Of a DNA stretch of 64,000 nt, positions 1 to 10,312 are shown one piece after another. Both the position numbers and the translations under genes were made by a program. Location: positions 62,001 through 126,000 of the forward strand of contig JAEWEY010000011.1 in assembly GCA_023389105.1 (NCBI GenBank), given 5' to 3'. The DNA is from Pseudomonadota bacterium. Lineage in GTDB: Bacteria; Pseudomonadota; Alphaproteobacteria; Sphingomonadales; Sphingomonadaceae. The notes beneath the pieces were generated by a model that worked only from the letters and a program-made list of their open reading frames with translations, was not told where the DNA came from and made no database searches. Numbering within the stretch: the first letter of the stretch is position 1; each line of letters opens with the position of its first letter.

Positions 1-588
1 ATGACCGAAGAACGCTTCGGCGCGGGCGCGGGCGAGGGCGACGGAGAAAGCAGCGACCGGCGTCGTGAACGCCGCCCCGTCAGCATGCGCGGCTATATCA
101 TCCGGCGCGGCGGCGCGACGCACGTCATCGAGATTATCGACCTCAATTACGGCGGCTGTGGAATCCAGACGCCGGTCGACCTGCAGCCGGGTGAAACGAT
201 CCAACTGTCGGTCCACAACCGCGGCGCGATCCCGGCTGAAGTGCGGTGGTACAAAAGCGGGAAGGCGGGTCTCGATTTCGAACCGGCGCCGCCGCGGGCG
301 CAGGTCGAACGGCAGGCGGCGCGCATCGAGGTGAGCGCGGAGGTCGGGCTGCGCTCGATCGGCCGCAACAGCTTTCGCGTCCGGGTATTCGACTTGTCGA
401 GCCAGGGCTGCAAGGTCGAACTGGTGGAGCGGCCCGCGGTGGGCGAGGCGATGTCGGTCAAGTTCGATGGCCTCGACGTGCTCGAAGCCACCGTGGCGTG
501 GGTGGAGGGCGCGACGGCAGGGCTAACCTTCAGGACCGGAATTCACCCTGCGGTGCTGGATCTGCTGCTGCAGCGGTTGAGTGCCTGA
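1..588 (+). CDS. Tandem PilZ-domain protein
   Basis: The protein is a probable cytoplasmic c-di-GMP receptor with two PilZ-like modules. The N-terminal module (about residues 20-97) opens with the arginine cluster DRRRERR and has DLNYGG where the family has (D/N)xSxxG. The second module (about 105-195) has DLSSQGC, but its upstream arginine motif is weak. PilZ proteins bind c-di-GMP through these two motifs and adjust motility, polysaccharide export or gene expression. The reading frame begins with ATG at the very first base of the window, so the true start may lie upstream. Two other PilZ domains occur in this window (17308-17718 and the C-terminus of 20700-23381). The target is unknown. Confidence 0.8.
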   Translation: MTEERFGAGAGEGDGESSDRRRERRPVSMRGYIIRRGGATHVIEIIDLNYGGCGIQTPVDLQPGETIQLSVHNRGAIPAEVRWYKSGKAGLDFEPAPPRAQVERQAARIEVSAEVGLRSIGRNSFRVRVFDLSSQGCKVELVERPAVGEAMSVKFDGLDVLEATVAWVEGATAGLTFRTGIHPAVLDLLLQRLSA

Positions 589-695
589 CCTAGCAAGTTC
601 GGTTAACCAACAAAGGCAGTAGGAAAGTTAAACAAACTGCTGCAGTCTCCACCGGCTCGCGGGGGCGAGCGTGTTTCAACAAGGGGACTTTTTCG

Positions 696-1337
696 ATGAC
701 GATTTCGATCTTCGCGCTCGCCGCTGCTGCGGCGGCGCAGGCTTCTGTGCCGTCCAATGCAACGGCCTTGCAACCCGCCGCTGTTGCGCAGCCGGTGCTG
801 GCTCCAGCCGCGCCTCAGGCAGTAATTTTGTCCGCCCCAACTCAGTCGGTGCTGCGCGCTGGGACCGAGGTGCCGCTGCGGATGGAAGAAGGACTCGATT
901 CCAACAACAAGACACTTCGCGAAGGCCAGCAGGTACGCATGTCCGTCGCCAGCGACGTGCGCGCAGGCAACATGGTTGTGATCCCTGCCGGTAGTCCGGC
1001 GGTTGCTGAAATCACGGATCTTCGCCGCAAGGGGATGTGGGGCAAGTCTGGTCGGATCGCAGCGCGTGTCCTCAACGTTCGTGTCGGTGACCGCCTGATC
1101 CGCCTGGCCGGCACTTTCGATGACAAGGGCGTTACGGGCACGGCGGGCGTCGTCGCGGCAATTGCGTTCGTGCCGATCGCCGGGTTCTTCATGACCGGCA
1201 CCAGCGCGAAGATACCCGCAGGCGGGAGCGTCAAGGGCTTCTTGGATGAAGACCTTGCGATCGCTTCCGCACCCGTCGCTGCTGCTCCGGTTGCCGCACT
1301 CCTGCCGGCTGCAGCACCGGTCGCGCAGCCGAAGTAA
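696..1337 (+). CDS. Secreted hypothetical protein, Ala/Pro-rich ends
   Basis: This is a 213-residue protein with an Ala-rich hydrophobic N-terminus ending AAAAQA that looks like a signal peptide, so it is probably periplasmic. An Ala/Pro/Val/Gln-rich linker follows (about 17-48). The folded core (about 50-190) starts with LRAGTEVPLRMEE and contains GTxVxxxxxxxLxSxxxxxGQxVxxxVAxDV-type strands with a central hydrophobic segment GVVAAIAFVPIAGFFMTG. The tail is again Ala/Pro-rich. A Shine-Dalgarno AAGGGG precedes the ATG. Similar proteins of unknown function are, as I recall, common in sphingomonads. I can assign no biochemical role. A strong hairpin terminator follows directly, so it is the last gene of its transcript. 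Confidence 0.75.
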   Translation: MTISIFALAAAAAAQASVPSNATALQPAAVAQPVLAPAAPQAVILSAPTQSVLRAGTEVPLRMEEGLDSNNKTLREGQQVRMSVASDVRAGNMVVIPAGSPAVAEITDLRRKGMWGKSGRIAARVLNVRVGDRLIRLAGTFDDKGVTGTAGVVAAIAFVPIAGFFMTGTSAKIPAGGSVKGFLDEDLAIASAPVAAAPVAALLPAAAPVAQPK

Positions 1338-1350
1338 CACACTGATTGTT

Positions 1351-1390
1351 GTGAGGCAGTCCGGTCGAACCGGGCTGCCTCACTTCTCTA
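1351..1390 (+). terminator. Rho-independent terminator after the 696-1337 gene
   Basis: GTGAGGCAGTCCGGT pairs with ACCGGGCTGCCTCAC across a three-base loop (15 bp with one G-T wobble), followed by TTCTCT. It lies between two convergent genes and ends on the stop codon of rppH. Confidence 0.75.
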
Positions 1391-1861
1391 TAGATACTCC
1401 GCAAATTCCGCGACGACGCGGTGGTAGAGCTCGCGTTTGAAAGGCACGATCAGGTCGGGCAGCCGCGCTGGCTCAACCCATCGCCAGTCGCGGAATTCCG
1501 GGTGAGCGGTCGCGATGTTCACGTCGCTGTCGCGGCCGAGGAAGCGGGTCAAGAACCAATCCTGGTCCTGGCCCAGCCACTTTCCACCCCAAAGCTTGCC
1601 GCGCAGTTCTTCGGGCAAGTCATAGCGGATACGCTCCGGCGCCGCGGCCACCCGTTCCACCAAATGCGGCGCTATGCCGGTTTCTTCCTCGAGTTCGCGG
1701 AGCGCGGTTGCCCACGGCTCCTCACCCTTGTCCATGCCGCCCTGCGGCATTTGCCAGGCGTCGTCCGGATTATCGATCCGCGCGCCGACCCACACCTTGC
1801 GCTCCGCATTGAGCAGCATGACGCCGACACCGCGGCGGTAGAGATGATCGGTCCTGGCCAT
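1388..1861 (-). CDS. rppH: RNA pyrophosphohydrolase, Nudix family
   Basis: RppH removes pyrophosphate from the 5' triphosphate end of RNA and so starts 5'-end-dependent mRNA decay; members of this family also hydrolyse diadenosine polyphosphates. The complete Nudix box GX5EX7REUXEEXGU is at residues 41-63 (begins GGMDKGEE, ends EEETGI). The N-terminus HLYRRGVGVMLLN is the family's usual opening, which fixes the start at 1861 even though the frame stays open for about 90 codons upstream. The resulting 157 residues match the usual family length. The gene is cytoplasmic and stands alone between the outer-membrane barrel gene upstream and a convergent secreted-protein gene. Confidence 0.93.
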   Translation of the reverse strand: MARTDHLYRRGVGVMLLNAERKVWVGARIDNPDDAWQMPQGGMDKGEEPWATALRELEEETGIAPHLVERVAAAPERIRYDLPEELRGKLWGGKWLGQDQDWFLTRFLGRDSDVNIATAHPEFRDWRWVEPARLPDLIVPFKRELYHRVVAEFAEYL

Positions 1862-1899
1862 GGAGCCGATGTAGCCCCATGGCCAAGGTCCGCAATGAC

Positions 1900-2961
1900 C
1901 TAGAAGGCTCTGCCGAACGACAGCGTCAGCCGGTACCGGTTGTCCGGGTGTGACGCGCGGATGTGCTGCCAGACCGGCAGCGCGAGCGCCGCGCCGGCCG
2001 ACCATCCCGCCGCGGCATTGTAGCGCAGCCCCGGCGCGACATAGGCCCATGAGCCGCCGCTCTCGGCTTCGATTTCGTCGGCAACCTTCTGGCGGCCTTC
2101 CCACTCGCCGCCGACCTCGACGAACGCGTCCCAACTTGAACGGGCGGCGTCGTGATGCTCGTCCAATTCATCGCCGTGATGATGATTGACGCTCGGGTGC
2201 GGTGCATGGATCGCGCCACCAAAGCGACGGGAGAGCGCGAGCCCGCCCTGGAATCGGTCGCCGAGCCGGGTGCGCCGCGCGCCCCGCGTGGAAAGTTGAT
2301 AAAGGCCGCTCACCGCCAGTTGCACCGTACCGAGATTCGCCGACCCGGATGCGCCGAAGATCGGATCCCAGCTTCCGGTGGCGGGCTGATGCTCGGTTTC
2401 CAGCCGCTCGCCGTCCAAACTCCGCCGGTGCGTGCTGCCTGTCGGCAGCTTGATCCCGCCGATGATTGCAAAGCCAAAGCGCTCGTTGTCGGTCAGGCGG
2501 TATTTGGCGAGGATGTTCGCGTCGCCGATGCCACTGACGCTGCCCAGCTGTTCCACCCCATTCAAGGCGACGCCGCCTGAATGGGCGTGTGTGCCCTCGC
2601 GCAAGCTGTCGCGGCGGACGTACGGTAGCTCCCCGGACAATGTCAGATGATGATTGATCCCAAACGCCACGCCCGCTGACGCGTTGAGATTGTAATCGCT
2701 ATTGTGCGCATGGACGTGTTGCGCTGCCAGCGCCGCAAGTTGGGCGTCCGACCGCTGTTCGGGCCGGGTGTAGGTGAGCCGAAGCCCTGCGGCCCATTGC
2801 CCTGCATCGAGCGTGTAGGGAGGGAACACGCTGATCCCGCCGCCCGCACCGAAGCTGCTTGGGCCGACATGGTCAGCGAACGCCGGAGAGGCGATGGACA
2901 TGCCAACAGCAAGCCACACGTAACGACGCCCCCTAAGGCGCCCAAAGTTCTGAATTTTCAT
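1900..2961 (-). CDS. Outer-membrane beta-barrel protein, transporter-like, His-rich
   Basis: The product has 353 residues. A signal peptide (MKIQNFGRLRGRRYVWLAVG, then cleavage after SPAFA) precedes alternating amphipathic strands ending in an aromatic residue (LTLSFGRAF), as in outer-membrane barrels. The overall look is that of the 'transporter' or phenol-degradation MetA-like barrel family. A histidine-rich loop near residue 255 (HPSVNHHHGDELDEHHD) and scattered HVHAH and THAHS motifs suggest metal binding. The start at 2961 is chosen because GAGGG sits six bases upstream; an earlier ATG at 3000 lacks one. It is co-oriented with and 56 bp downstream of a DUF2946 gene, so the pair probably forms a metal-related operon. 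The substrate is inferred, not shown. Confidence 0.8.
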   Translation of the reverse strand: MKIQNFGRLRGRRYVWLAVGMSIASPAFADHVGPSSFGAGGGISVFPPYTLDAGQWAAGLRLTYTRPEQRSDAQLAALAAQHVHAHNSDYNLNASAGVAFGINHHLTLSGELPYVRRDSLREGTHAHSGGVALNGVEQLGSVSGIGDANILAKYRLTDNERFGFAIIGGIKLPTGSTHRRSLDGERLETEHQPATGSWDPIFGASGSANLGTVQLAVSGLYQLSTRGARRTRLGDRFQGGLALSRRFGGAIHAPHPSVNHHHGDELDEHHDAARSSWDAFVEVGGEWEGRQKVADEIEAESGGSWAYVAPGLRYNAAAGWSAGAALALPVWQHIRASHPDNRYRLTLSFGRAF

Positions 2962-3017
2962 AATAACCCTCATTGCCCCCGTGCACGCACGGACGCTCAA
3001 AACTGTCGTTGTTCGGT

Positions 3018-3374
3018 TCAGGCGAGGATTGGCGGACCGGTTGGCGGGGGCCGAAGCCGCTGTGCGACAAACCGCGCATTCAGGCGCGGCGCGAACGTCC
3101 AGACAATAGAAAAGAAGACGAGCGTGAGCAGCAAGCCGGGCGCGCCGCCGGGCATGCCCAGCGCGGCAGCCGCGGCATACGGGCAGGGCTGGGCGCTTTT
3201 TTGCTTATCGTGCTCCTGATGACCTCGTGCGGGGCCAGCGTCCGGGCACGCGACAATTGCAATGCCCCCGTTCGCGAACGACGGCATGAACCCTGCCGGA
3301 CTGAGCAGTCGCGCGCCGAGCACAAGCGCGAACAGCATCGCGAACAGCGATCTTGTGGACTTTCGCCGGAGCAC
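3018..3374 (-). CDS. DUF2946 family small membrane/periplasmic protein
   Basis: This 118-residue protein shows the DUF2946 signature: a positively charged, hydrophobic N-terminus followed by ARLLSPAGFMPS, then IVACPDAG, a His/Lys/Cys-containing middle and a second hydrophobic segment LLLTLVFFSIVWTF. Family members are usually found beside copper or cobalt handling genes and are thought to be exported or membrane-anchored; the biochemical function is not established. The start used is a GTG at 3374. An internal ATG at 3338 would remove the charged RRKSTR stretch, so I prefer the GTG although neither has a clear ribosome-binding site. It lies directly upstream of the His-rich barrel gene on the same strand. 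Confidence 0.7.
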   Translation of the reverse strand: MLRRKSTRSLFAMLFALVLGARLLSPAGFMPSFANGGIAIVACPDAGPARGHQEHDKQKSAQPCPYAAAAALGMPGGAPGLLLTLVFFSIVWTFAPRLNARFVAQRLRPPPTGPPILA

Positions 3375-3454
3375 GGGACGCCACTAGCGGGCCGCAGCCA
3401 AGCTGTCAGCATCACCCGCTATGCGAAAACAGCCGTGTCGGGCAAAGGAGTCGG

Positions 3455-5050
3455 ATGAGCCCCACACAGACCGTCGAAGTCGTGCTTGGCCTGCTTGGCA
3501 TGGTCATCGCCCTCCACTGGGCCGCGCGACGGTTGCATCTTCCGCCCGCGGCCGCCCTGCTGGTGGGGGGCGGGGCGCTCGCCTTTATTCCCGGGATTCC
3601 GTCCATCAGCCTCAATCCCGAACTGGCCCTGGTCTTCTTTCTCCCGCCGCTGCTGATGGACGGCGCTTATTACACAGCGCTCGGACGCTTTCGGCGGCAC
3701 TTGCCGGGCATCATCGGCCTTGCGCTGGGCGCGGTCGTGTTCACGACCCTGGTCGTCGGGCTTGTCGTGCATTGGTTTGTCCCAAGCCTGCCGATGGCGG
3801 CATGTTTCGCCCTCGGGGCGATCGTGTCACCGCCCGATGCTGTCTCGGCGCGCGCAATCCTGCAGCGGGTCAACCTCCCGCGCCGCCTGACCGCGCTGCT
3901 GGAGGGCGAAAGCCTGCTCAACGACGCGACCGGCCTGGTGCTGTTCCGCTTCGCCGTGGCGGCAACGCTCAGCGGCGTGTTCGATGCGGGCGCTGCGGCG
4001 CAGAGCTTTCTTCTCCTGGCCATCGGCGGGTGCCTGGTTGGTCTCGCCGTGGCGGTGGCCTGGCTGTTCGTCGTCAAGCGGCTGCGCGACCAGACACTGA
4101 TTGTCGCCACCACGACAATGCTGTGCTGGGTCGCCTATCTCGCCGGAGAGGCGCTGCACGTGTCGGGCGTGATCGCAACCGTTGCCGCCGGACTGGTGCT
4201 TGGCTGGTACCAGCACATCGTCTTTCCCGCGGCGGTGCGCCTGCGCGGCAACGCCTTCTGGCAGGTGATGGTGTTCGTGATCGAGGCGCTGGTGTTCATC
4301 CTCATCGGCTTCTCGCTCCGCGACGCGATCGAGCGCGTCGGCGGGTTCGAGGCCTCTTTCGCGGCGAGCTTCTGGCCGGTCGTGGCCGTCGTGCTTGCGG
4401 TGATCCTCGCGCGCTTCGCCTGGATCGCGGGCAGCGAAGTTGTCCTCAAGCGCTTGCGCGGCATCGGCCTCGCCCGCGCTCGGCCCTTGGGTTGGCGGCA
4501 GTCCGCAGTGCTCGGCTGGGCGGGCATGCGCGGCGTCGTCACGCTGGCCGCGGCCCTGTCGCTTCCCCAGACCATGCCGGGACGCGATCTCATGCTGATT
4601 GCCGCTTTCACCGTCATTTTCGTGACGGTGGTCGGCCAGGGGACGACGTTGCCATGGCTGATCCGTCTCGTGAACCCGGAGGACAAGGAGCCGGAGGCGC
4701 CGCTGGACTTGCCGGCATCGGAAGCCGCCGTCGCCCGCGCGCGGCTCGCTGCCGTCGAAGCGCAGGCCTATGATGCCGACGGCAAGCTCATCCATCCGCA
4801 ACTGCTGGAGCAGTATCAGAACCGCGCCCGCGCGACGGAGCGTTACGCCGCCGACGCGGACAAGTTCATGGAGGGGCTGCGCGAGCATTTCGGGGTCATC
4901 CTCGCTTCAATCGCCGCTGGTCGGGCCGAACTGGTCCGGCAGCATCGCGCGGGCCTCATCGAGGATGAGACGCTGCACAATCTCGAGCGCGACCTCGACC
5001 TTGAGGAAATGGCGATGATCTTTCAGCGCGAAGGCGATCCCAGTGCGTAA
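3455..5050 (+). CDS. CPA1-type Na+/H+ antiporter
   Basis: This 531-residue inner-membrane monovalent cation:proton antiporter belongs to the CPA1 family. About 12 hydrophobic helices fill residues 1-410. Diagnostic motifs are GAIVSPPDAVSA, the ion-site motif EGESLLNDATGLVLF and the late helix WAGMRGVVTLAAALSLP. A cytoplasmic C-terminal tail of about 120 residues, rich in Ala, Arg and Glu, is probably helical and regulatory. The start at 3455 follows AAGGAG at four bases and leaves a normal first helix; the frame is open further upstream but those codons look non-coding. It is transcribed divergently from the DUF2946-barrel pair. It would export Na+ (or K+) and help pH homeostasis. Confidence 0.9.
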   Translation: MSPTQTVEVVLGLLGMVIALHWAARRLHLPPAAALLVGGGALAFIPGIPSISLNPELALVFFLPPLLMDGAYYTALGRFRRHLPGIIGLALGAVVFTTLVVGLVVHWFVPSLPMAACFALGAIVSPPDAVSARAILQRVNLPRRLTALLEGESLLNDATGLVLFRFAVAATLSGVFDAGAAAQSFLLLAIGGCLVGLAVAVAWLFVVKRLRDQTLIVATTTMLCWVAYLAGEALHVSGVIATVAAGLVLGWYQHIVFPAAVRLRGNAFWQVMVFVIEALVFILIGFSLRDAIERVGGFEASFAASFWPVVAVVLAVILARFAWIAGSEVVLKRLRGIGLARARPLGWRQSAVLGWAGMRGVVTLAAALSLPQTMPGRDLMLIAAFTVIFVTVVGQGTTLPWLIRLVNPEDKEPEAPLDLPASEAAVARARLAAVEAQAYDADGKLIHPQLLEQYQNRARATERYAADADKFMEGLREHFGVILASIAAGRAELVRQHRAGLIEDETLHNLERDLDLEEMAMIFQREGDPSA

Positions 5051-5106
5051 GGCTCGGGCGCTTAAGAAGGTGGCGCAAGGCGGGCGAGGGGATTAGAGGG
5101 CAGGGC

Positions 5107-7003
<1,897 letters not shown>

Positions 7004-7008
<5 letters not shown>

Positions 7009-7025
7009 ACATTGGGAACATTCGC
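7004..7025 (+). repeat. 22-nt exact repeat, copy 1 (upstream of the microprotein ATG)
   Basis: Twenty-two bases containing two direct GAACATT copies nine bases apart (core GAACATTGGGAACATT) overlap the korA stop codon and end immediately before the ATG at 7026. An identical 22-mer lies at 38212-38233, three bases before the ATG of the methylcrotonyl-CoA carboxylase alpha gene. Identity extends to 28 of 29 bases with a TCGTCA flank. GGGAA within it could double as a ribosome-binding site. Confidence 0.6.
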
Positions 7026-7106
7026 ATGAAGCAACTCAACGTCTTCCCACTGATCATGCTGCTGATCGCCGTCCTGTTCCTCGTATATTGGCTGAGGCCG
7101 CACTGA
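7026..7106 (+). CDS. 26-residue single-pass membrane microprotein between korA and korB
   Basis: A 26-codon frame (begins MKQLNVFP, ends YWLRPH) exactly fills the gap between korA and korB. About 17 of its residues form one hydrophobic helix flanked by Lys near the N-terminus and Arg/His at the C-terminus, as in a small inner-membrane protein. GGGAA lies seven bases before its ATG, and its TGA shares a base with the ATG of korB (TGATG), which is the arrangement expected for translational coupling. It could tether or modulate the oxidoreductase at the membrane, or act mainly as a leader that couples korB translation. No homologue is known to me. Confidence 0.45.
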   Translation: MKQLNVFPLIMLLIAVLFLVYWLRPH

Positions 7107-8116
7107 TGAATGACATGACTCCCGTCACCACCGCCAAGGACTGGGCCAGCGACCAGGAAGTGCGCTGGTGCCCCGGCTGCGGCGATTATGCGGTGCTGAA
7201 GGCTGTGCAGCGGACGATGCCCGACCTCGGCGTCGCGCGTGAAAAGACCGTGTTCGTCAGCGGCATCGGCTGCTCCAGCCGCTTCCCTTATTACATGGCG
7301 ACCTACGGCTTCCATACCATCCACGGCCGCGCCCCGGCGTTCGCCACCGGCATCAAGCTCGCCAATCCTGAGCTCGATGTGTGGATCATCACCGGCGACG
7401 GCGACGCGCTGTCGATCGGCGGCAACCACACGATGCACGTGCTGCGCCGCAACCTCGATTGTCAGATTCTGCTCTTCAACAATGAGATCTACGGCCTGAC
7501 CAAGGGTCAATATTCGCCGACCAGCCGCGTCGGGACTCGCTCGCCGTCGACGCCGTTCGGGTCGGTCGACCGACCGGTGACCCCATGCATGGTGGCGCTA
7601 GGCTCCGGCGCCCGGTTCATCGCCCGCGGCATCGATGTGCACAAGAATTTGCCCGACGTGCTCAAGGCGGCGCATGCGCATCGCGGGGCCAGTTTCGTCG
7701 AAATCTACCAGAATTGCGTCGTCTATAACGATGACGTCTTTGCCAGCTTTACCGAACGCAGCGTCGCTCAGGAGAAGCAGCTCTGGCTGAAGCCGGGCGA
7801 GAAGATGCTGTTCGCCGGTGGCGCCAAGGGCATTGCACTCGATGTCGCCACGCTGAAGCTGAAGGTTGTCGACGGCGACGATCCATCGGTCATCGTCCAC
7901 GATCCGAAGAACAAGGGCATCGCCGCGATGCTGATCGAGATGCCGCAGGGTTTCCCGGTCGCGCTCGGCGTGATCTACGAAGATCCCGCGCCGACCTTCG
8001 AGAGCGCGGTCATCGAGCAAAACGCCGCCGCTGCCTCCGGCAAGCAGGCCGACCTCCAGGCGCTGGTTAGCAAGGGCCAGACCTGGCAGGTCGAAAAGGA
8101 GCCGCACCAGCTCTGA
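7106..8116 (+). CDS. korB: 2-oxoacid:ferredoxin oxidoreductase, beta (TPP) subunit
   Basis: KorB is the thiamine-diphosphate and Fe-S subunit that pairs with KorA. Its 336 residues contain WCPGCGDY at 21-28 (Cys22, Cys25), a further Cys in SGIGCSSRFP and another in YQNCVVYNDD, the usual ligands for one [4Fe-4S] cluster. The TPP/Mg motif is GDGDALSIGGNH followed by LLFNNEIYGLTKGQ. The C-terminal region closes a complete beta subunit. The ATG at 7106 overlaps the stop of the preceding microprotein, so translation is likely coupled. The electron acceptor (ferredoxin) is not encoded nearby. Confidence 0.92.
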   Translation: MNDMTPVTTAKDWASDQEVRWCPGCGDYAVLKAVQRTMPDLGVAREKTVFVSGIGCSSRFPYYMATYGFHTIHGRAPAFATGIKLANPELDVWIITGDGDALSIGGNHTMHVLRRNLDCQILLFNNEIYGLTKGQYSPTSRVGTRSPSTPFGSVDRPVTPCMVALGSGARFIARGIDVHKNLPDVLKAAHAHRGASFVEIYQNCVVYNDDVFASFTERSVAQEKQLWLKPGEKMLFAGGAKGIALDVATLKLKVVDGDDPSVIVHDPKNKGIAAMLIEMPQGFPVALGVIYEDPAPTFESAVIEQNAAAASGKQADLQALVSKGQTWQVEKEPHQL

Positions 8117-8130
8117 CCCGCATGCACTAG

Positions 8131-9042
8131 GTGGACAACCTCACGCACAGCCTCGCCGGCGCCGTGCTCGGGCGCATGGGCTTCAAGCGCCTTAGTCCGC
8201 GCGCGATGCCGGCGATGGTCGTCGCGGCCAATCTGCCCGACATCGACAGCTTCGTCGCGCCGTTGTTCAACGTCTCGGCCCGGACTTTCCACCGAGGCTT
8301 CACCCACGGCATCGGCGGCCTGCTGGTCATGCCGTTCGTCACGCTGGCAATCATTTGGCTATGGGAACGGTTGCGTCCCGGCAAGGAAGGGCCGCTGAAG
8401 CTCGGCGGCCTGCTGCTCGCCTGCGCGGTCGGGACGCTCAGCCATCCGCTGCTCGATTTCATGAACACCTACGGCGTCCGCTTCCTCGAGCCGTTCTCCA
8501 AGCGCTGGTTCTACGGCGACATGATCTTCATCGTCGATCCCTGGATCTGGATCGCCTTTATCCTTGGCCTTGAAATGTCGTGGCGTGCCGAGCGTCGCGG
8601 CCGCAATTGGCAGATGCCGGCCATCGTCGCCTTTGGGGCGGTGCTGACCTATGTCGCGTTCAATGCCGGCATCTCCGCGCGAGCGGTCGAGACTGCGCGT
8701 CCGCAGATCACGCAGATTGAAGCGCCCCGCATGATCGTCGCCGGCGAGGTTCCGCTCACCTTCTGGAAACGGCAAATCATGTGGCGCGGCGACAAGTTTG
8801 GTGGGACTGTCGATTACGATGGCCTCACTGGCGCACTGAGGGTCAGTGCCAAACCCTATCGGCTGAACCTCAACGACCCTCGCTTCATGCGAGCAGTTCA
8901 GACGAGCCCGGAAGTTCGCGATTTCCTCTTCTGGTCGCGGATGCCTTACGTCATCGAGCGGGATGGCCGCGCTTATCTCAGCGACCAGCGTTTTCCCGCG
9001 CTGCGCCGGACGACCTTCATGGTCCCGCTCGACAATCGCTGA
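8131..9042 (+). CDS. Membrane-bound metal-dependent hydrolase, YdjM/DUF457 type
   Basis: This 303-residue inner-membrane protein starts MDNLTHSLAGAVLGR, the standard opening of the YdjM/YbcI group, with a GTG start codon at 8131. The metal-site motifs are an early His (NLTH), FHRGFTHG near residue 50, GTLSHPLLDFMNTYG near 105 and YGDMIFIVDPW near 128, with about four transmembrane helices between them. The C-terminal 130 residues are soluble and probably periplasmic. The physiological substrate of the family is unknown; a phospholipid-related role has been guessed because many members neighbour lipid genes, and here a cyclopropane-fatty-acid synthase homologue follows 22 bp downstream on the same strand. 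Confidence 0.85.
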   Translation: MDNLTHSLAGAVLGRMGFKRLSPRAMPAMVVAANLPDIDSFVAPLFNVSARTFHRGFTHGIGGLLVMPFVTLAIIWLWERLRPGKEGPLKLGGLLLACAVGTLSHPLLDFMNTYGVRFLEPFSKRWFYGDMIFIVDPWIWIAFILGLEMSWRAERRGRNWQMPAIVAFGAVLTYVAFNAGISARAVETARPQITQIEAPRMIVAGEVPLTFWKRQIMWRGDKFGGTVDYDGLTGALRVSAKPYRLNLNDPRFMRAVQTSPEVRDFLFWSRMPYVIERDGRAYLSDQRFPALRRTTFMVPLDNR

Positions 9043-9064
9043 GGGACTTCATACCTCGCCCGCG

Positions 9065-10312
9065 ATGGGCACGCGAGGCGAGCATCTAATCCGCGCCGAC
9101 CGCGGCTTTTCGACCGGGGGGAGCCTGATCGGGCGTGCGGTTGCGCCAGCGTTCGCCCGGGTGCTGGACGCGCTCGACCAGCGTCTCGAAACCGGCGGGA
9201 TCGACGCAACGCTTCCCGATGGCAGCCACCGCCGGATCGGGTTCCATCGTGCCGGCTTTCGTGCCGAAGTGCGGCTCAACAGCTGGATGGCGCTGGTCAG
9301 GCTGGCGACGGCAGGCAGCGTCGGCTGGTACAAGGCTTGGGCGAATGGCGAGTGGCAATCGCCGGACCCGGTGCCGCTGTTCGCCTTGTTCATGGCGAAT
9401 GCGGAAAGTCTCCGCGGCGCCGCGCGTGCCAAGGGCCCGTTTCGGCTGATCAACGCTATCGCGCATCGCCTCCGCGACAACGACCGGGCGGGCGCGCGGG
9501 AAAATGTCAGCGCGCACTACGACCTTGGCAACGATTTCTACGCGGCCTGGCTCGACCCGACGATGAGCTACTCCTCGGCCCGCTATGCCGGGACTGACGA
9601 CCTGGCAGCAGCGCAGATTGCGAAGGTCGGCCTGTTGCTCGACCGGCTCAACCTGAAGCCCGGCGATCGCCTGCTCGAAATTGGGTGCGGATGGGGCACG
9701 CTGGCAATCGAAGCTGCCAAGAGGGGCGCGTCGGTTGTCGGGCTCACGCTGTCTTCTGAGCAAAAGGCCTGGGCCGAGCGTCGTATTGCCGATGCAGGGT
9801 TAGGCGATCGGATCCAGATCCGTCTCCAGGATTATCGTGACATCGCCGAGCAGTTCGACGCCATCGCTTCGGTCGAGATGGTCGAAGCGGTTGGCGAGCG
9901 CTGGTGGCCTGCATTCATGGACAGCGTCACGCGCAACCTCGAACCCGGAGGGCGCGCCGCCCTGCAATATATTCTGATCCGGCCGGAGTTGTTCGACTCC
10001 TATGCTGCGTCGGCCGACTTCATTCAGACCTATATTTTCCCGGGCGGCATGCTGATCAATGAGCCGCGATTTGCGGAACTGGCGAGCGGGCGAGGCCTCG
10101 CGTGGCAGGACAGAAGCGAAGGCTTCGGCTTGGACTATGCGCGAACGCTGGAGGTCTGGCGACATCGCTATGACGATGCGGTCGAGCGCGGTGACCTGCG
10201 CGGTTTCAGCGAAGAATTCCACAATCTGTGGCGCTACTACCTGATGTACTGCGAAGGCGGGTTCCGGGGCCGGGGGATCGATGTCGCTCAAGTGACGCTG
10301 GTTCAATCTTGA
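9065..10312 (+). CDS. Cyclopropane-fatty-acyl-phospholipid synthase family methyltransferase
   Basis: The 415-residue enzyme resembles CfaS, which transfers a methylene from S-adenosylmethionine to a double bond of membrane phospholipid acyl chains. The N-terminal lipid-binding part (about 1-135) is followed by ENVSAHYDLGNDFYAAWLDP and MSYSSARY, the SAM motif LLEIGCGWGTLAIEAA, then SVEMVEAVG and FPGGMLINE, all in family order. The position usually occupied by a Cys in the YSCxY motif is Ser here, as in many CFA-like paralogues, so strict cyclopropane synthase activity is not certain. The start at 9065 is chosen because earlier codons overlap the upstream gene. Its stop overlaps the start of the next gene. 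Confidence 0.88.
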   Translation: MGTRGEHLIRADRGFSTGGSLIGRAVAPAFARVLDALDQRLETGGIDATLPDGSHRRIGFHRAGFRAEVRLNSWMALVRLATAGSVGWYKAWANGEWQSPDPVPLFALFMANAESLRGAARAKGPFRLINAIAHRLRDNDRAGARENVSAHYDLGNDFYAAWLDPTMSYSSARYAGTDDLAAAQIAKVGLLLDRLNLKPGDRLLEIGCGWGTLAIEAAKRGASVVGLTLSSEQKAWAERRIADAGLGDRIQIRLQDYRDIAEQFDAIASVEMVEAVGERWWPAFMDSVTRNLEPGGRAALQYILIRPELFDSYAASADFIQTYIFPGGMLINEPRFAELASGRGLAWQDRSEGFGLDYARTLEVWRHRYDDAVERGDLRGFSEEFHNLWRYYLMYCEGGFRGRGIDVAQVTLVQS

